A stretch of DNA of 64,000 nt from Burkholderia sp. D-99 (GTDB taxonomy: Bacteria; Pseudomonadota; Gammaproteobacteria; Burkholderiales; Burkholderiaceae): the NCBI RefSeq assembly GCF_011605345.1, contig NZ_JAAOXM010000005.1:459709-523708 (forward strand). Direction: 5' to 3'. Within the stretch, counting starts at the first letter, position 1, and each line of letters starts with the position of its first letter. Both the position numbers and the translations under genes were made by a program. Below the pieces are notes generated by a model, which worked only from the letters and a program-made list of their open reading frames with translations, ran no database searches and had not been told where the DNA came from. This document shows, piece after piece, positions 54,278 through 62,647 of this stretch.

Positions 54278-55300
54278 ATGTCCAGCTACACGATTGCACT
54301 GAATTTCGAGGACGGGGTAACCCGCTTCATCGACTGCAAGGCCGGCGAGAAGGTTCTCGACGCGGCCTTCCGCGCGAAGATCAACCTGCCGATGGATTGC
54401 TCCGACGGCGTGTGCGGCACCTGCAAGTGCCGCGCCGAAAGCGGCCGCTACGACCTCGGCGACGACTACATCGACGATGCGCTCACCGAGGATGAAAAGG
54501 ACGGCGGCCTCGTGCTGACGTGCCAGATGGTGCCGCAAAGCGATTGCGTGATCGCGGTACCGACGTCGTCGGTCGCGTGCAAGACGGGCCAGAGCGGGTT
54601 CGCCGCCACGGTGACGAAGGTCGAGCAGCACAACGATGCGGCCGTCGTGCTCGAACTCGACGTCGGCGCGGCAGCACCCGTGTTCCTGCCGGGCCAGTAC
54701 GTGAACATCGACGTGCCGGCGAGCGGCCAGCATCGCTCCTATTCGTTCTCGTCGGCGCCGGCCGACGCGAAGGTCAGCTTCCTGATCAAGAAGATCCCGG
54801 GCGGCGTGATGAGCACGTGGCTCGAATCGGCGCAGCCCGGCGACACGCTGGAACTGCACGGGCCGCTCGGCAGCTTCTACCTGCGCGACGTGCAGCGGCC
54901 GCTGCTGTTCCTCGCGGGCGGCACGGGGCTCGCGCCGTTCCTGTCGATGCTCGAGGTGCTCGCGCGCACCGGGTCGCAGCAGAAGGTGCACCTGATCTAC
55001 GGCGTGACGCGCGATCTTGACCTCGTGCTGGTCGACGCGATCGAAGCCTACGCGGCGAAGCTGCCGAACTTCAGTTTCGCGACGGTCATCGCGGATGCGG
55101 AGTCGAGCCATCCGCGCAAGGGCTGGGTCACGCAGCACATCCCGGCCGATGCGCTGAACGACGGTGACGTCGACGTGTATCTGTGCGGGCCGCCGCCGAT
55201 GGTCGACGCGGTGCGCAAGTATTTCGACGACGAAGGCGTGAAGCCGAACAGCTTCCACTACGAGAAGTTCACCCCCAACGTCACGGCAAAGGCGGCATGA
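54278..55300 (+). CDS. benC: benzoate 1,2-dioxygenase electron transfer component (reductase)
   Basis: The 340-residue protein has an N-terminal plant-type ferredoxin domain (DCSDGVCGTCKC cluster at about residues 40-51), an FAD-binding domain (HRSYSFSS) and an NAD-binding domain (GGTGLAPFLSML, then YLCGPPPMVDAV). It passes electrons from NADH to BenAB. ATG 54278 follows GTGGAGG. It overlaps benD by 4 bp. Confidence 0.95.
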   Translation: MSSYTIALNFEDGVTRFIDCKAGEKVLDAAFRAKINLPMDCSDGVCGTCKCRAESGRYDLGDDYIDDALTEDEKDGGLVLTCQMVPQSDCVIAVPTSSVACKTGQSGFAATVTKVEQHNDAAVVLELDVGAAAPVFLPGQYVNIDVPASGQHRSYSFSSAPADAKVSFLIKKIPGGVMSTWLESAQPGDTLELHGPLGSFYLRDVQRPLLFLAGGTGLAPFLSMLEVLARTGSQQKVHLIYGVTRDLDLVLVDAIEAYAAKLPNFSFATVIADAESSHPRKGWVTQHIPADALNDGDVDVYLCGPPPMVDAVRKYFDDEGVKPNSFHYEKFTPNVTAKAA

Positions 55301-56073
55301 CCATGCAACGATTCTCCGGCAAGGTCGTCGTCGTCACCGGCGCGGCGCAGGGCATCGGCCGAGGCGTCGCGCTGCGCGCGGCGGCCGAGGGCGGCAGGGT
55401 GCTGTTCGTCGATCGCGCGGATTTCGTCACCGAGGTGGCGACCGAGGTGACGGGCTGCGAGACGGCAGGCTTCGTCGCCGATCTCGAAACCTACGAAGGC
55501 GCGCACGCGGCGATTGCGTACGCGGTGCAGACGTTCGGCGGCATCGACATCCTGATCAACGGCGTCGGCGGCGCGATTCGCATGCGCCCGTTCGCCGAAT
55601 TCGAACCGGCGCAGATCGATGCGGAAATCCGTCGTTCACTGATGCCGACGCTCTATACCTGTCACGCGGTGCTGCCGCACCTGCTCGCGCGCGGCGGCGG
55701 CACGATCGTCAACATCTCGTCGAACGCGACACGCGGCATCCGCCGGGTGCCGTACTCGGCGGCGAAAGGCGGCGTCAACGCGCTGACGTCGGCGCTCGCG
55801 ATGGAATACGCGGCGCACAACATCCGTGTCGTGGCCACCGCACCGGGCGGCACCAGTGCGCCGCCGCGCCGCGTGCCGCGCAATGCGGCCGGCGACAGCG
55901 CGCAGGAACAGGCATGGATGGGGGAGGCCGTACGGCAGGTGACCGACTCGACGTACTTCAAGCGCTACGGCAGCCTCGACGAACAGATCGCGCCGATCCT
56001 GTTCCTCGCGTCCGACGAGGCAAGCTACATCACCGGCACGGTGCTGCCGGTCGCGGGCGGCGATACGGGTTGA
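55297..56073 (+). CDS. benD: benzoate cis-diol dehydrogenase (SDR)
   Basis: The 258-residue SDR protein has TGAAQGIG (NAD motif), catalytic Ser in NISSNATRG and the YSAAK catalytic pair. It oxidises and decarboxylates benzoate cis-diol to catechol, CatA's substrate. It starts in the ATGA overlap with benC. It ends ITGTVLPVAGGDTG, close to the usual SDR tail but with AGG for DGG. A disrupted RidA gene follows. Confidence 0.95.
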   Translation: MTMQRFSGKVVVVTGAAQGIGRGVALRAAAEGGRVLFVDRADFVTEVATEVTGCETAGFVADLETYEGAHAAIAYAVQTFGGIDILINGVGGAIRMRPFAEFEPAQIDAEIRRSLMPTLYTCHAVLPHLLARGGGTIVNISSNATRGIRRVPYSAAKGGVNALTSALAMEYAAHNIRVVATAPGGTSAPPRRVPRNAAGDSAQEQAWMGEAVRQVTDSTYFKRYGSLDEQIAPILFLASDEASYITGTVLPVAGGDTG

Positions 56074-56174
56074 GCGGCATGCCGCGACGCCGCTTGCCCG
56101 TGTTCGAGATGTTCATCGACAACCAACCCACCAACCAACCGGCCGGCGCGAAGACGCCGGCCACGGAGACCGTC

Positions 56175-56573
56175 ATGCGTGATCGAAAAGCCATCGTTCC
56201 GGCGGGAATGGAAGCGGTGTACGAGAAGATCGGCTACGCGCCCGGCCTGAAGGTCGGCGATACGCTGTACGTATCCGGCCAGATCGGCCGCGATGCGGCG
56301 ATGCAGCTCGTCGAAGGCCGTTAAGCACAGATCGTGCAGGCGTTCGAAAATCTGAAGGCCGTGCTGGAGGCTGCCGGCGCATCGTTCAACGACGTGGTCG
56401 ACCTGACGACCTTCCATACCGACATGCGCGACCTGCCGGTGTTCATGCAGGTGCGCGACCGCTACCTCGACGCACATCCGAAGCCCGCGTGGACGGCGGT
56501 CGGTGCGCACATGCTGGGCGGCGCGCCAGGTTATATCGTCGAGATCAAGGCAGTGGCGGTGTTGCAGGCGTGA
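56175..56573 (+). pseudogene. RidA-family gene interrupted by an in-frame stop
   Basis: The frame begins MRDRKAIVPAGMEAVYEKIG and reaches GDTLYVSGQIGRDAAMQLVEGR, where TAA at 56322-56324 interrupts it. The same frame resumes at once with AQIVQAFENLKAVLEAAGASFNDVV and DLTTFHTDMRDLPVFMQVRD, which completes a normal RidA of about 132 residues with no shift. A single substitution, such as GAA to TAA, explains it. Unless suppressed or re-initiated, the gene is dead. It lies after benD, so it may once have accompanied the ben operon. Confidence 0.85.
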
Positions 56574-56804
56574 TGCGCGTTGACGGGAGGCGGGCGCGAG
56601 GAGCCGCATTCCACGCATCGAATCGACTCGTCGCGGGCTGAAATGGAGCGGGAGACTTCGCAATCCACCGCGCAATCCTGACGAAATGCTTTCTCGCGAG
56701 CTCGAGCGTGCATCGTTGCTCCGCCGTCAGCGACAAGTCACGCGAGTTCGTTTATGGTGCGAGGGAACGCAGCATCGTCTCTTTCCTTCCGCCGAGAATC
56801 CGCG

Positions 56805-57617
56805 ATGAAATGCCTGCCACGCGCCATCTTCGCCGCCCTCGCTTTCACCGTCGCGCAAGCCGCGCTCGCCCAGGTGCCCGCAACGGTGCGGCTCGAAGAC
56901 CTGACCTGGACCGAACTGCGCGACAGCATCCGGGCCGGCAAGACCACCATCCTGATTCCGATCGGCGGCACCGAGCAAAGCGGGCCGTACGTCGCCCTGG
57001 GCAAGCACAACGCGCGGGTCGGGGTACTGTCCGAGCGGATCGCGGAAGGCCTCGGCAACGCGATCGTCGCGCCCGTCATTGCCTATGTGCCCGAGGGCGG
57101 CTATGCGCCGCCGACGTCGCACATGCGCTTTCCGGGCACGATCACCGTGCCCGACGACGTCTTCGAAAAGACCCTCGAATCCGCCGCCAACAGCTTCCGG
57201 GTTCATGGCTTCACGAACATCGTGTTTCTCGGCGACCACGGCGGCTACCAGAATGACATCAGGCAGTCGGTAGCCCGGCTCAACAAGTCTTGGGCCGGCA
57301 CGGGTGCGCGCGCGTTCGTGCCGGCCGAGTATTACGGCACCAGTTCCGACGGTTACGACCAGATCCTGCGCGAGCACGGTGTGCCGGCCACGGATATCGG
57401 CACGCATGCGGGGCTGGCCGATACGTCGCTGCTACTGGCGGTCGCGCCGCGCATGGTCAGGGTCGACAAGCTGCGCAATGCCGCGAAGCCCGGCGCCGTC
57501 GACGGCGTTTACGGCGGCGATCCGCGTCATGCGAGCGTCGAACTCGGCCGGCTGGGCACCGACGCCATCGTGGCGCGCACCGTCGACGCGATCAGAAAGG
57601 AAGTCGCCGGCCGTTGA
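56805..57617 (+). CDS. secreted creatininase-family protein
   Basis: The 270-residue protein starts at ATG 56805 with a clear signal peptide (MKCLPRAIFAALAFTVAQAALAQ, cleavage near residue 23). The creatininase-fold motif PIGGTEQSGPYVALGKHN and the later GDHGGYQND segment are present. Compared with classic creatininases (TEQHGPHLPL-x-TD), the metal-binding His and Asp positions here are Ser and His, suggesting an altered metal site. The role is likely amide hydrolysis in the periplasm. It is followed by a secreted beta-propeller gene after 61 bp. Confidence 0.82.
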   Translation: MKCLPRAIFAALAFTVAQAALAQVPATVRLEDLTWTELRDSIRAGKTTILIPIGGTEQSGPYVALGKHNARVGVLSERIAEGLGNAIVAPVIAYVPEGGYAPPTSHMRFPGTITVPDDVFEKTLESAANSFRVHGFTNIVFLGDHGGYQNDIRQSVARLNKSWAGTGARAFVPAEYYGTSSDGYDQILREHGVPATDIGTHAGLADTSLLLAVAPRMVRVDKLRNAAKPGAVDGVYGGDPRHASVELGRLGTDAIVARTVDAIRKEVAGR

Positions 57618-57678
57618 CGCAACCGCGCCACCGCGCCACTTTTGCCGTCGTTCCATTCAATCGAACCGGGACATCGTC

Positions 57679-58857
57679 ATGCCACTGCGCTTTGCCCGTC
57701 ACATCCGCTTCCCCCGTCCCGCGATCGTCATCGCGGCAGTGCTGGCCGGTTTCGGCGCGCATGGTGCGATCGCGGCGTCCGCCGTCGCGGCCGTACCCGG
57801 CATGCCGCCCGTCATCCACCCCGACAACCTGTACAGCGAGGCCCAGGCCGGCCGCATGAGCGCGGCGGTGTCGGGCGCGTTGCCGCGCATCTATGTGCCG
57901 AACCTGCGATCGAACGACGTGTATGTGATCGACCCGGCCACGTACAAGGTCGTCGACCGGTTTGCCGTCGGCCGCAGCCCGCAGCACGTCGTGCCGGCGT
58001 GGGACCTGCAGACGCTGTGGGTCGCCAACAATGCGGAAGGACGGACCGACGGCAGCCTGACGCCGATCGATCCGAAGACGGGCAAGCCCGGCCCGGAAGT
58101 GAGCGTCGACGATCCGTACAACATGTATTTCACGCCCGACGGCAAGGATGCGATCGTGGTGGCCGAGGCACATGCGCGGCTCGACTTCCGCGACCCGAAA
58201 ACGATGGCGCTGAAATCGAGTCTCGAGGTGCCGCAATGCAAGGGCATCAACCATGCCGACTTCTCGATCGACGGCCGGTATGCGCTCTTCACGTGCGAGT
58301 TCGGCGGCAAGCTCGCGAAGATCGACATGGTGGACCGCAAGGTGATCGGCTACCTCGAACTGGACCGGAAAGGGATGCCGCAGGACATCCGCGTGTCGCC
58401 GGACGGCAAGGTGTTCTATGTCGCCGACATGATGGCCGACGGTGTATACGTCGTCGATGGCGACCGCTTCACGAAGGCCGGTTTCATCCCGACAGGTGTC
58501 GGCACGCACGGGTTGTATCCGAGCCGCGACGGCACGAAGCTCTATATCGCGAATCGCGGCTCCAATCTCGTCCACGGGCCGCGCCACGGCAAGGGCAGCG
58601 TGTCGGTGCTCGATTTCGCGACGCGCAAGGTGGTCGCGACCTGGCCGATTCCCGGTGGCGGCAGCCCCGACATGGGCAACGTCAGCGCGGACGGCAAGAC
58701 GCTGTGGCTGTCGGGCCGCTTCGATGATGTCGTCTACGCCATCGACACCACGAGCGGCGCGGTTCGATCGATTCCCGTCGGCATGGAGCCGCACGGCCTG
58801 ACGGTGTGGCCGCAGCCGGGCCGCTATTCGCTGGGCCATACCGGAAACATGCGGTAG
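57679..58857 (+). CDS. exported YncE-like beta-propeller protein
   Basis: The 392-residue protein has a signal peptide (about 33 residues, ending near HGAIAASAVAA) and repeated beta-propeller strands of YVTN type: PRIYVPNLRSNDVYVIDPATYKVVD, YMYFTPDGKDAIVV-like blades and KVFYVADMMADGVYVVDG. Such proteins bind DNA, peptides or cofactors, or act in quinoprotein chemistry. It follows the creatininase-like gene and is probably co-transcribed; both would be periplasmic. Confidence 0.82.
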   Translation: MPLRFARHIRFPRPAIVIAAVLAGFGAHGAIAASAVAAVPGMPPVIHPDNLYSEAQAGRMSAAVSGALPRIYVPNLRSNDVYVIDPATYKVVDRFAVGRSPQHVVPAWDLQTLWVANNAEGRTDGSLTPIDPKTGKPGPEVSVDDPYNMYFTPDGKDAIVVAEAHARLDFRDPKTMALKSSLEVPQCKGINHADFSIDGRYALFTCEFGGKLAKIDMVDRKVIGYLELDRKGMPQDIRVSPDGKVFYVADMMADGVYVVDGDRFTKAGFIPTGVGTHGLYPSRDGTKLYIANRGSNLVHGPRHGKGSVSVLDFATRKVVATWPIPGGGSPDMGNVSADGKTLWLSGRFDDVVYAIDTTSGAVRSIPVGMEPHGLTVWPQPGRYSLGHTGNMR

Positions 58858-59072
58858 GGCGGCGGCCGGCCGGCGCGTGTCGACGCGGCCGTTCGACAGG
58901 CGGGCCGCACGGCGTGCCGATGAATACGGCGCGCGGTTCGCGTGCCTGCCCGGCCCGTTGCCGCGCATGGCGGCCGCTGCTGCCGGGCACGCGGGGGCGG
59001 ACGAACGAGACGCAACCGGCGCGCGCGGCAACCGTCGCGGCGGCCGCGCGGCGCCCCAACCGGAGAAAGCCG

Positions 59073-59555
59073 ATGACCGAACGTCAGTCCCCCGACACGA
59101 CGCCGCCGCATGCTGAGCCCGGTGCGCACGACGCGCTCGAGCACTTGCTCGGCAGCCTGCACCGGCATGGATTCCTGCATCTGGCGAGCGAGGTCGTCAG
59201 CGCGAATGCGCGGCTGGCCGACACGTTCGTCGATGCGCTCGACAAGCCGGGCATGCAGAGCGGCATGCAGAATCTCGCGGTGCTGCTGATGGCGCTGTCG
59301 CGCATTCCACCCGAGCAGTTCGGCAAGGCGGTGTTCGCAGCCGCCGACGCGCTGCACCACGTCGGCGCGTGGCAGCCGGCGCAGCACGAGCATGTCGCTC
59401 CCGGCGTGCGCGGCGCCTACCGGCTGCTGCACGACGAAGCGCTGTGGGACGCGTTGACGCCGTTGCTCGAAGGATTGAAGGTGTTCGCGCAAGGGCTTGC
59501 GCGCGATCCGGAGACGCCCATCACCGCGCCCGGCGAGAAGACGAACGGCTCGTGA
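59073..59555 (+). CDS. DUF1641 domain protein
   Basis: The 160-residue protein starts at ATG 59073 behind CGGAGAAAG. It has an Ala/Leu-rich helical pattern (HALEHLLGSLHRHGF type, MQSGMQNLAVLLMALSRIPPEQFG) consistent with DUF1641. These proteins often sit with formate-dehydrogenase or oxidoreductase genes, but none is adjacent here; the window's molybdoenzyme (16866) is far away. The function is unknown. Confidence 0.75.
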   Translation: MTERQSPDTTPPHAEPGAHDALEHLLGSLHRHGFLHLASEVVSANARLADTFVDALDKPGMQSGMQNLAVLLMALSRIPPEQFGKAVFAAADALHHVGAWQPAQHEHVAPGVRGAYRLLHDEALWDALTPLLEGLKVFAQGLARDPETPITAPGEKTNGS

Positions 59556-59705
59556 CGGTGTCCGGTGGCGTGTCGGCATCGACGTGCACGAACCCGAGCG
59601 GCAAAGGTCGTGGGGGCCGTGCACGCACAATCGTCGGCGAGCAGCCGGTCAATGCGAGCGGTCGCGCGGTCGTGTGCCGCGACAGGCTGCATGTGATGCA
59701 GCACG

Positions 59706-60416
59706 TCATTCCCACGCGTGCTTGCTGAACTGATAGCCCTTGCAGCGGATCGTCTTGATTCGCTTCGGTTCGGTCAAGTCGTCACGCAGCTTGCGGCGCA
59801 GCTTCGAGATGCGGCCGTCGATCGAGCGGTCGAAGCCGTCGAACTCGATGCCGCGCATCAGCTGCGTCAGGTCTTCCCGGCTGACCACCTCGCCGGCGCG
59901 GCAGACCAGCGCCCACAGCAGGTCGAATTCGGTTGAAGTCAGGCGCGGCGCGCTACCGTCGGGAAGGCGAATCTTGCGATCCGCCCGGTCGATCGAGAAC
60001 TTGCCGAACTCGAATCGCTGGGGCGATGCCGGCGCGCTGTCGGCCGGGCGCACGCGCATCCGTCGCAGGTGGGCCTTGATCCGCGCGAGCAGAATGCGCG
60101 GCTCGACCGGCTTGCGGAGAAAGTCGTCCGCGCCGAATTCCAGGCCGAGCAACTCGTCGAACTGTTCGTTGCGGGCCGTCATCATGATGACGATGCCGTC
60201 GTACTGCAGGCGTGCTTCGCGGCAAATCTCGAAGCCGTCCTTGCCCGGCAGGTTGATGTCGAGCAGCACCAGGTCCGGGCGACGCGCGACGATCGTGGAC
60301 ACGGCGTCGGTGCCGTCGAACAGGGTGTCCACCTCGTACTGATGCATGCGCAGATAGTCTGCGATCAGCGAGGACAGATGGACGTCGTCTTCGACGAGCA
60401 GGATTCGGATGGGCAT
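59706..60416 (-). CDS. OmpR/PhoB-family response regulator (orphan, RstA-like)
   Basis: The 236-residue protein has a receiver domain (phospho-acceptor Asp 53, Lys 102) and a C-terminal winged helix of OmpR type (about residues 140-232, RLTSTEFDLLWALVCRAGEVVSREDL and DGRISKLRRKL). ATG 60416 is chosen at the receiver start MPIRILLVEDD. No histidine-kinase gene is adjacent, so the partner is elsewhere. A 632-bp gene-free region lies upstream. Confidence 0.9.
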   Translation of the reverse strand: MPIRILLVEDDVHLSSLIADYLRMHQYEVDTLFDGTDAVSTIVARRPDLVLLDINLPGKDGFEICREARLQYDGIVIMMTARNEQFDELLGLEFGADDFLRKPVEPRILLARIKAHLRRMRVRPADSAPASPQRFEFGKFSIDRADRKIRLPDGSAPRLTSTEFDLLWALVCRAGEVVSREDLTQLMRGIEFDGFDRSIDGRISKLRRKLRDDLTEPKRIKTIRCKGYQFSKHAWE

Positions 60417-61048
60417 CGCTAAACGAGGGGGTGAAACAGGAAAGTGGCGAGCGCTCAGGCCCGGTCCGAACATGGGGCAGCCGAAGAGAGGCGCATGATA
60501 CTGAGAAACATTCCGGCGGAATGTGGCGAAATATGCATCGGTCGGTGAGCCCGTCTGCATGCACCGCTTCGCCGCCGTGCCAAGAAGCGGATGCATGAAG
60601 GTGCGGAGTCGTGTCGTCGTCGAACGACGCGACGACGGGTGAACGGGCTCGGAGCGATATCCGGCGCGCAACCGGCAGGGATGCCGGGCGACGTTTCGGT
60701 CGCGCGAAAACGTTTGCGAAATGAGTGCGCACGCGGGGCGTCGCACACGCCGCCAGACCCAAGCCCGGTAAAGGTTACTCCACATATCATTACAAAATAT
60801 TACCTACTCGGCGGCGCGGGGCTCCCTACAATCGTCGCAACTGATTCGCGAGCGTGCCGCACACTGGTTTCCGCATGATTTCAAAGGGCTTTCATCGACG
60901 AAGGCGGCCACCGATCGCGCGCCGTTGCCCCTCGGTCATCCCCATTCGGCGCACCGCTGCTGGTGTCGAACGCGTGCGGATCGGTGTTGACATCGTGCTG
61001 GCCCTGGCCTTTCAGGAAAACGGCACGATGTTCTGATAGGAATACGAA
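60417..61048. other. gene-free region upstream of the orphan response regulator
   Basis: No gene is supported in these 632 bp. A locally AT-rich patch near 60770-60805 contains two ATTAC repeats (60789-60793 and 60799-60803, 10 bp apart) and a GTTAC at 60774-60778. Such direct repeats with one-turn spacing resemble OmpR/PhoB-family sites. Its link to the nearby regulator is untested. Confidence 0.45.
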
Positions 61049-61396
61049 ATGATACCGCTTGAAATCATCCAGAATCTCGATTCACTCACGAACGCGATCG
61101 AAGTCGCGGTCGCCCGTGCCGACTGGAGCGAAGCCGTCCGGGCCGCAGAAACGCGTTCGAAGTTCCTGATGACGCTGGTACCCGATCAACCGGACGAGGT
61201 TCGCCTGGCGATCGGCAGAATGCAGGAAACCGATTTGCGAATCTCCACCGCCGCACGGGAAACGCTGGAAGCGCTCGTCGCCGAGGGCTGGCAGGCGCTT
61301 TACGAAACCCGGCTGGCGACGAAGGCGCTGGCGTCTCAGTCGCTGTCGCCCGGGGCGGGAGCCATGGCGTCCCGATCGCCTTCCTGGCCCGCATGA
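61049..61396 (+). CDS. small uncharacterised helical protein
   Basis: The 115-residue protein starts at ATG 61049 and is helical: MIPLEIIQNLDSLTNAIEVAVARADW, AETRSKFLMTLVPDQP, RMQETDLRISTAARETLEAL. The tail is Ser/Ala-rich. The pattern is loosely like flagellar chaperone FliT-type proteins, but no firm assignment is possible. Its TGA overlaps an ATG at 61393 of the next frame. Confidence 0.55.
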   Translation: MIPLEIIQNLDSLTNAIEVAVARADWSEAVRAAETRSKFLMTLVPDQPDEVRLAIGRMQETDLRISTAARETLEALVAEGWQALYETRLATKALASQSLSPGAGAMASRSPSWPA

Positions 61397-61482
61397 ATTT
61401 CACGGCCCCTCGCGGGGCTCATGCTCAATACGCGGACGGGTCTTTGGACGTGCCTGTCAGGTCTCAACGTTTCGGTGGCGGT

Positions 61483-61704
61483 ATGCGATTTCGAAAGCGC
61501 ATCAGTTATGTCGATGCAACACGATGGTTCGCCGATGGCGATCATGACCGGGTGGCGAACCGTCAAGGCGGACGGGCGGTCGCTACCCCGGAAGGCTGGC
61601 GCCCGGTGAAGCCGGGCGACTGGATATTGATTGATGACTGTGGCAACTGCTGGCCGATGGACAACGGGCTCTTTACCAGTCTTTATGAAGCGGTCATGGA
61701 GTGA
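61483..61704 (+). CDS. small phage-type (KFRKKPVxVEA-like) protein
   Basis: The 73-residue protein from ATG 61483 begins MRFRKRISYVDATRWFADGDHD and ends WRPVKPGDWILIDDCGNCWPM with LFTSLYEAVME. This resembles small phage-associated proteins that start MKxRKKPVxxxAxQW and end PGDWI. A 5' extension to ATG 61393 overlaps the upstream stop, but its extra 30 residues look non-homologous. It may be a prophage remnant. Confidence 0.5.
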   Translation: MRFRKRISYVDATRWFADGDHDRVANRQGGRAVATPEGWRPVKPGDWILIDDCGNCWPMDNGLFTSLYEAVME

Positions 61705-61779
61705 GCGGGGGTGAAGCATCTGTGCAGCAAGCCGATGCGGCACGCCCGCGATAACCGGTTGACCGGTACGCCGTCCAGC

Positions 61780-62319
61780 CTACCGGCTCGCGCGCGAAAA
61801 CAGCAATGAGTCGGTGTCGTTGAACCGGATCCCTATCGGCTCGCCATAACCGGCTTTCTCCGCGACACGGATCGACGCGACGTTGGTCGGCGCGATCACG
61901 CACACGCTGCGCTCGAACTGCTGTTGTCCGTCGAGCCATGCGAGCGCGGCCGCGAGCGCCTCGGTCGCGTACCCTTTGCCGTGCGCCCAGGTCGCGAGGG
62001 CCCAGCCGGCTTCCGGCACGCCGCGAATCGACGGCTCGATGAGCCGGTGGAAATCGGCGAAGCCGAGATCTCCGACATAGCGGCCCGACGCCTTCTCGCG
62101 AATCGCCCAGTAGCCATAGCCGAGCAGCGGCCACAGCCCGCGATACGCGAGCATGCGCATCCACGAGTCGCGCGGCGCGGACGGCTCGCCATTGAAGATG
62201 TGCTCGACGACCTTCGGCTCGGCCCACATCGTGGTGAGCGCATCGAAGTCGCCGAGCGGATGGCCTTCGAGGATGAGGCGCGGCGTGTCGAGAACGGGTG
62301 GGGATGAGACAGGCGGCAT
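61780..62319 (-). CDS. GNAT-family N-acetyltransferase
   Basis: The 179-residue protein has the GNAT pattern: VLDTPRLILEGHPLGDFDAL, the acetyl-CoA-binding region around ATWAHGKGYATEALAAALAW (with the G/A-rich loop) and FERSVCVIAPTNVASIRVAEKAGY. It belongs to the RimJ/RimL-like group, and the substrate is unknown. ATG 62319 has GGAAACC upstream. It is divergent from the AraC gene. Confidence 0.87.
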   Translation of the reverse strand: MPPVSSPPVLDTPRLILEGHPLGDFDALTTMWAEPKVVEHIFNGEPSAPRDSWMRMLAYRGLWPLLGYGYWAIREKASGRYVGDLGFADFHRLIEPSIRGVPEAGWALATWAHGKGYATEALAAALAWLDGQQQFERSVCVIAPTNVASIRVAEKAGYGEPIGIRFNDTDSLLFSRASR

Positions 62320-62647
62320 TGTGGTTTCCGGAAAGAAGGGGGGAACGGCCTGGACGTCAACATGTCGATGCCGCGCTGGTTGGGACCCGTTCACGCACCC
62401 GTTGGCAGATCGGGTGGCGATGTTGCTCGGCGAGCGGCGGCGTGCGATCGACGGCACGTGACGGCGACACGCTGCGAGCGGGCATGTCCAATGCGGCAAG
62501 ACAGGGAGCCGGAATGATAGCAAAACGCTTGCCGGGACGGGCGGCGCGTCCGGCGGCCGGGAGTGGCGCTGGCGCATCGACGACATCGAGCAGCAAACCT
62601 GCGCGATTGCATCGGCTTACCGCGCGATAATCGGAGTTTCATGCGGT

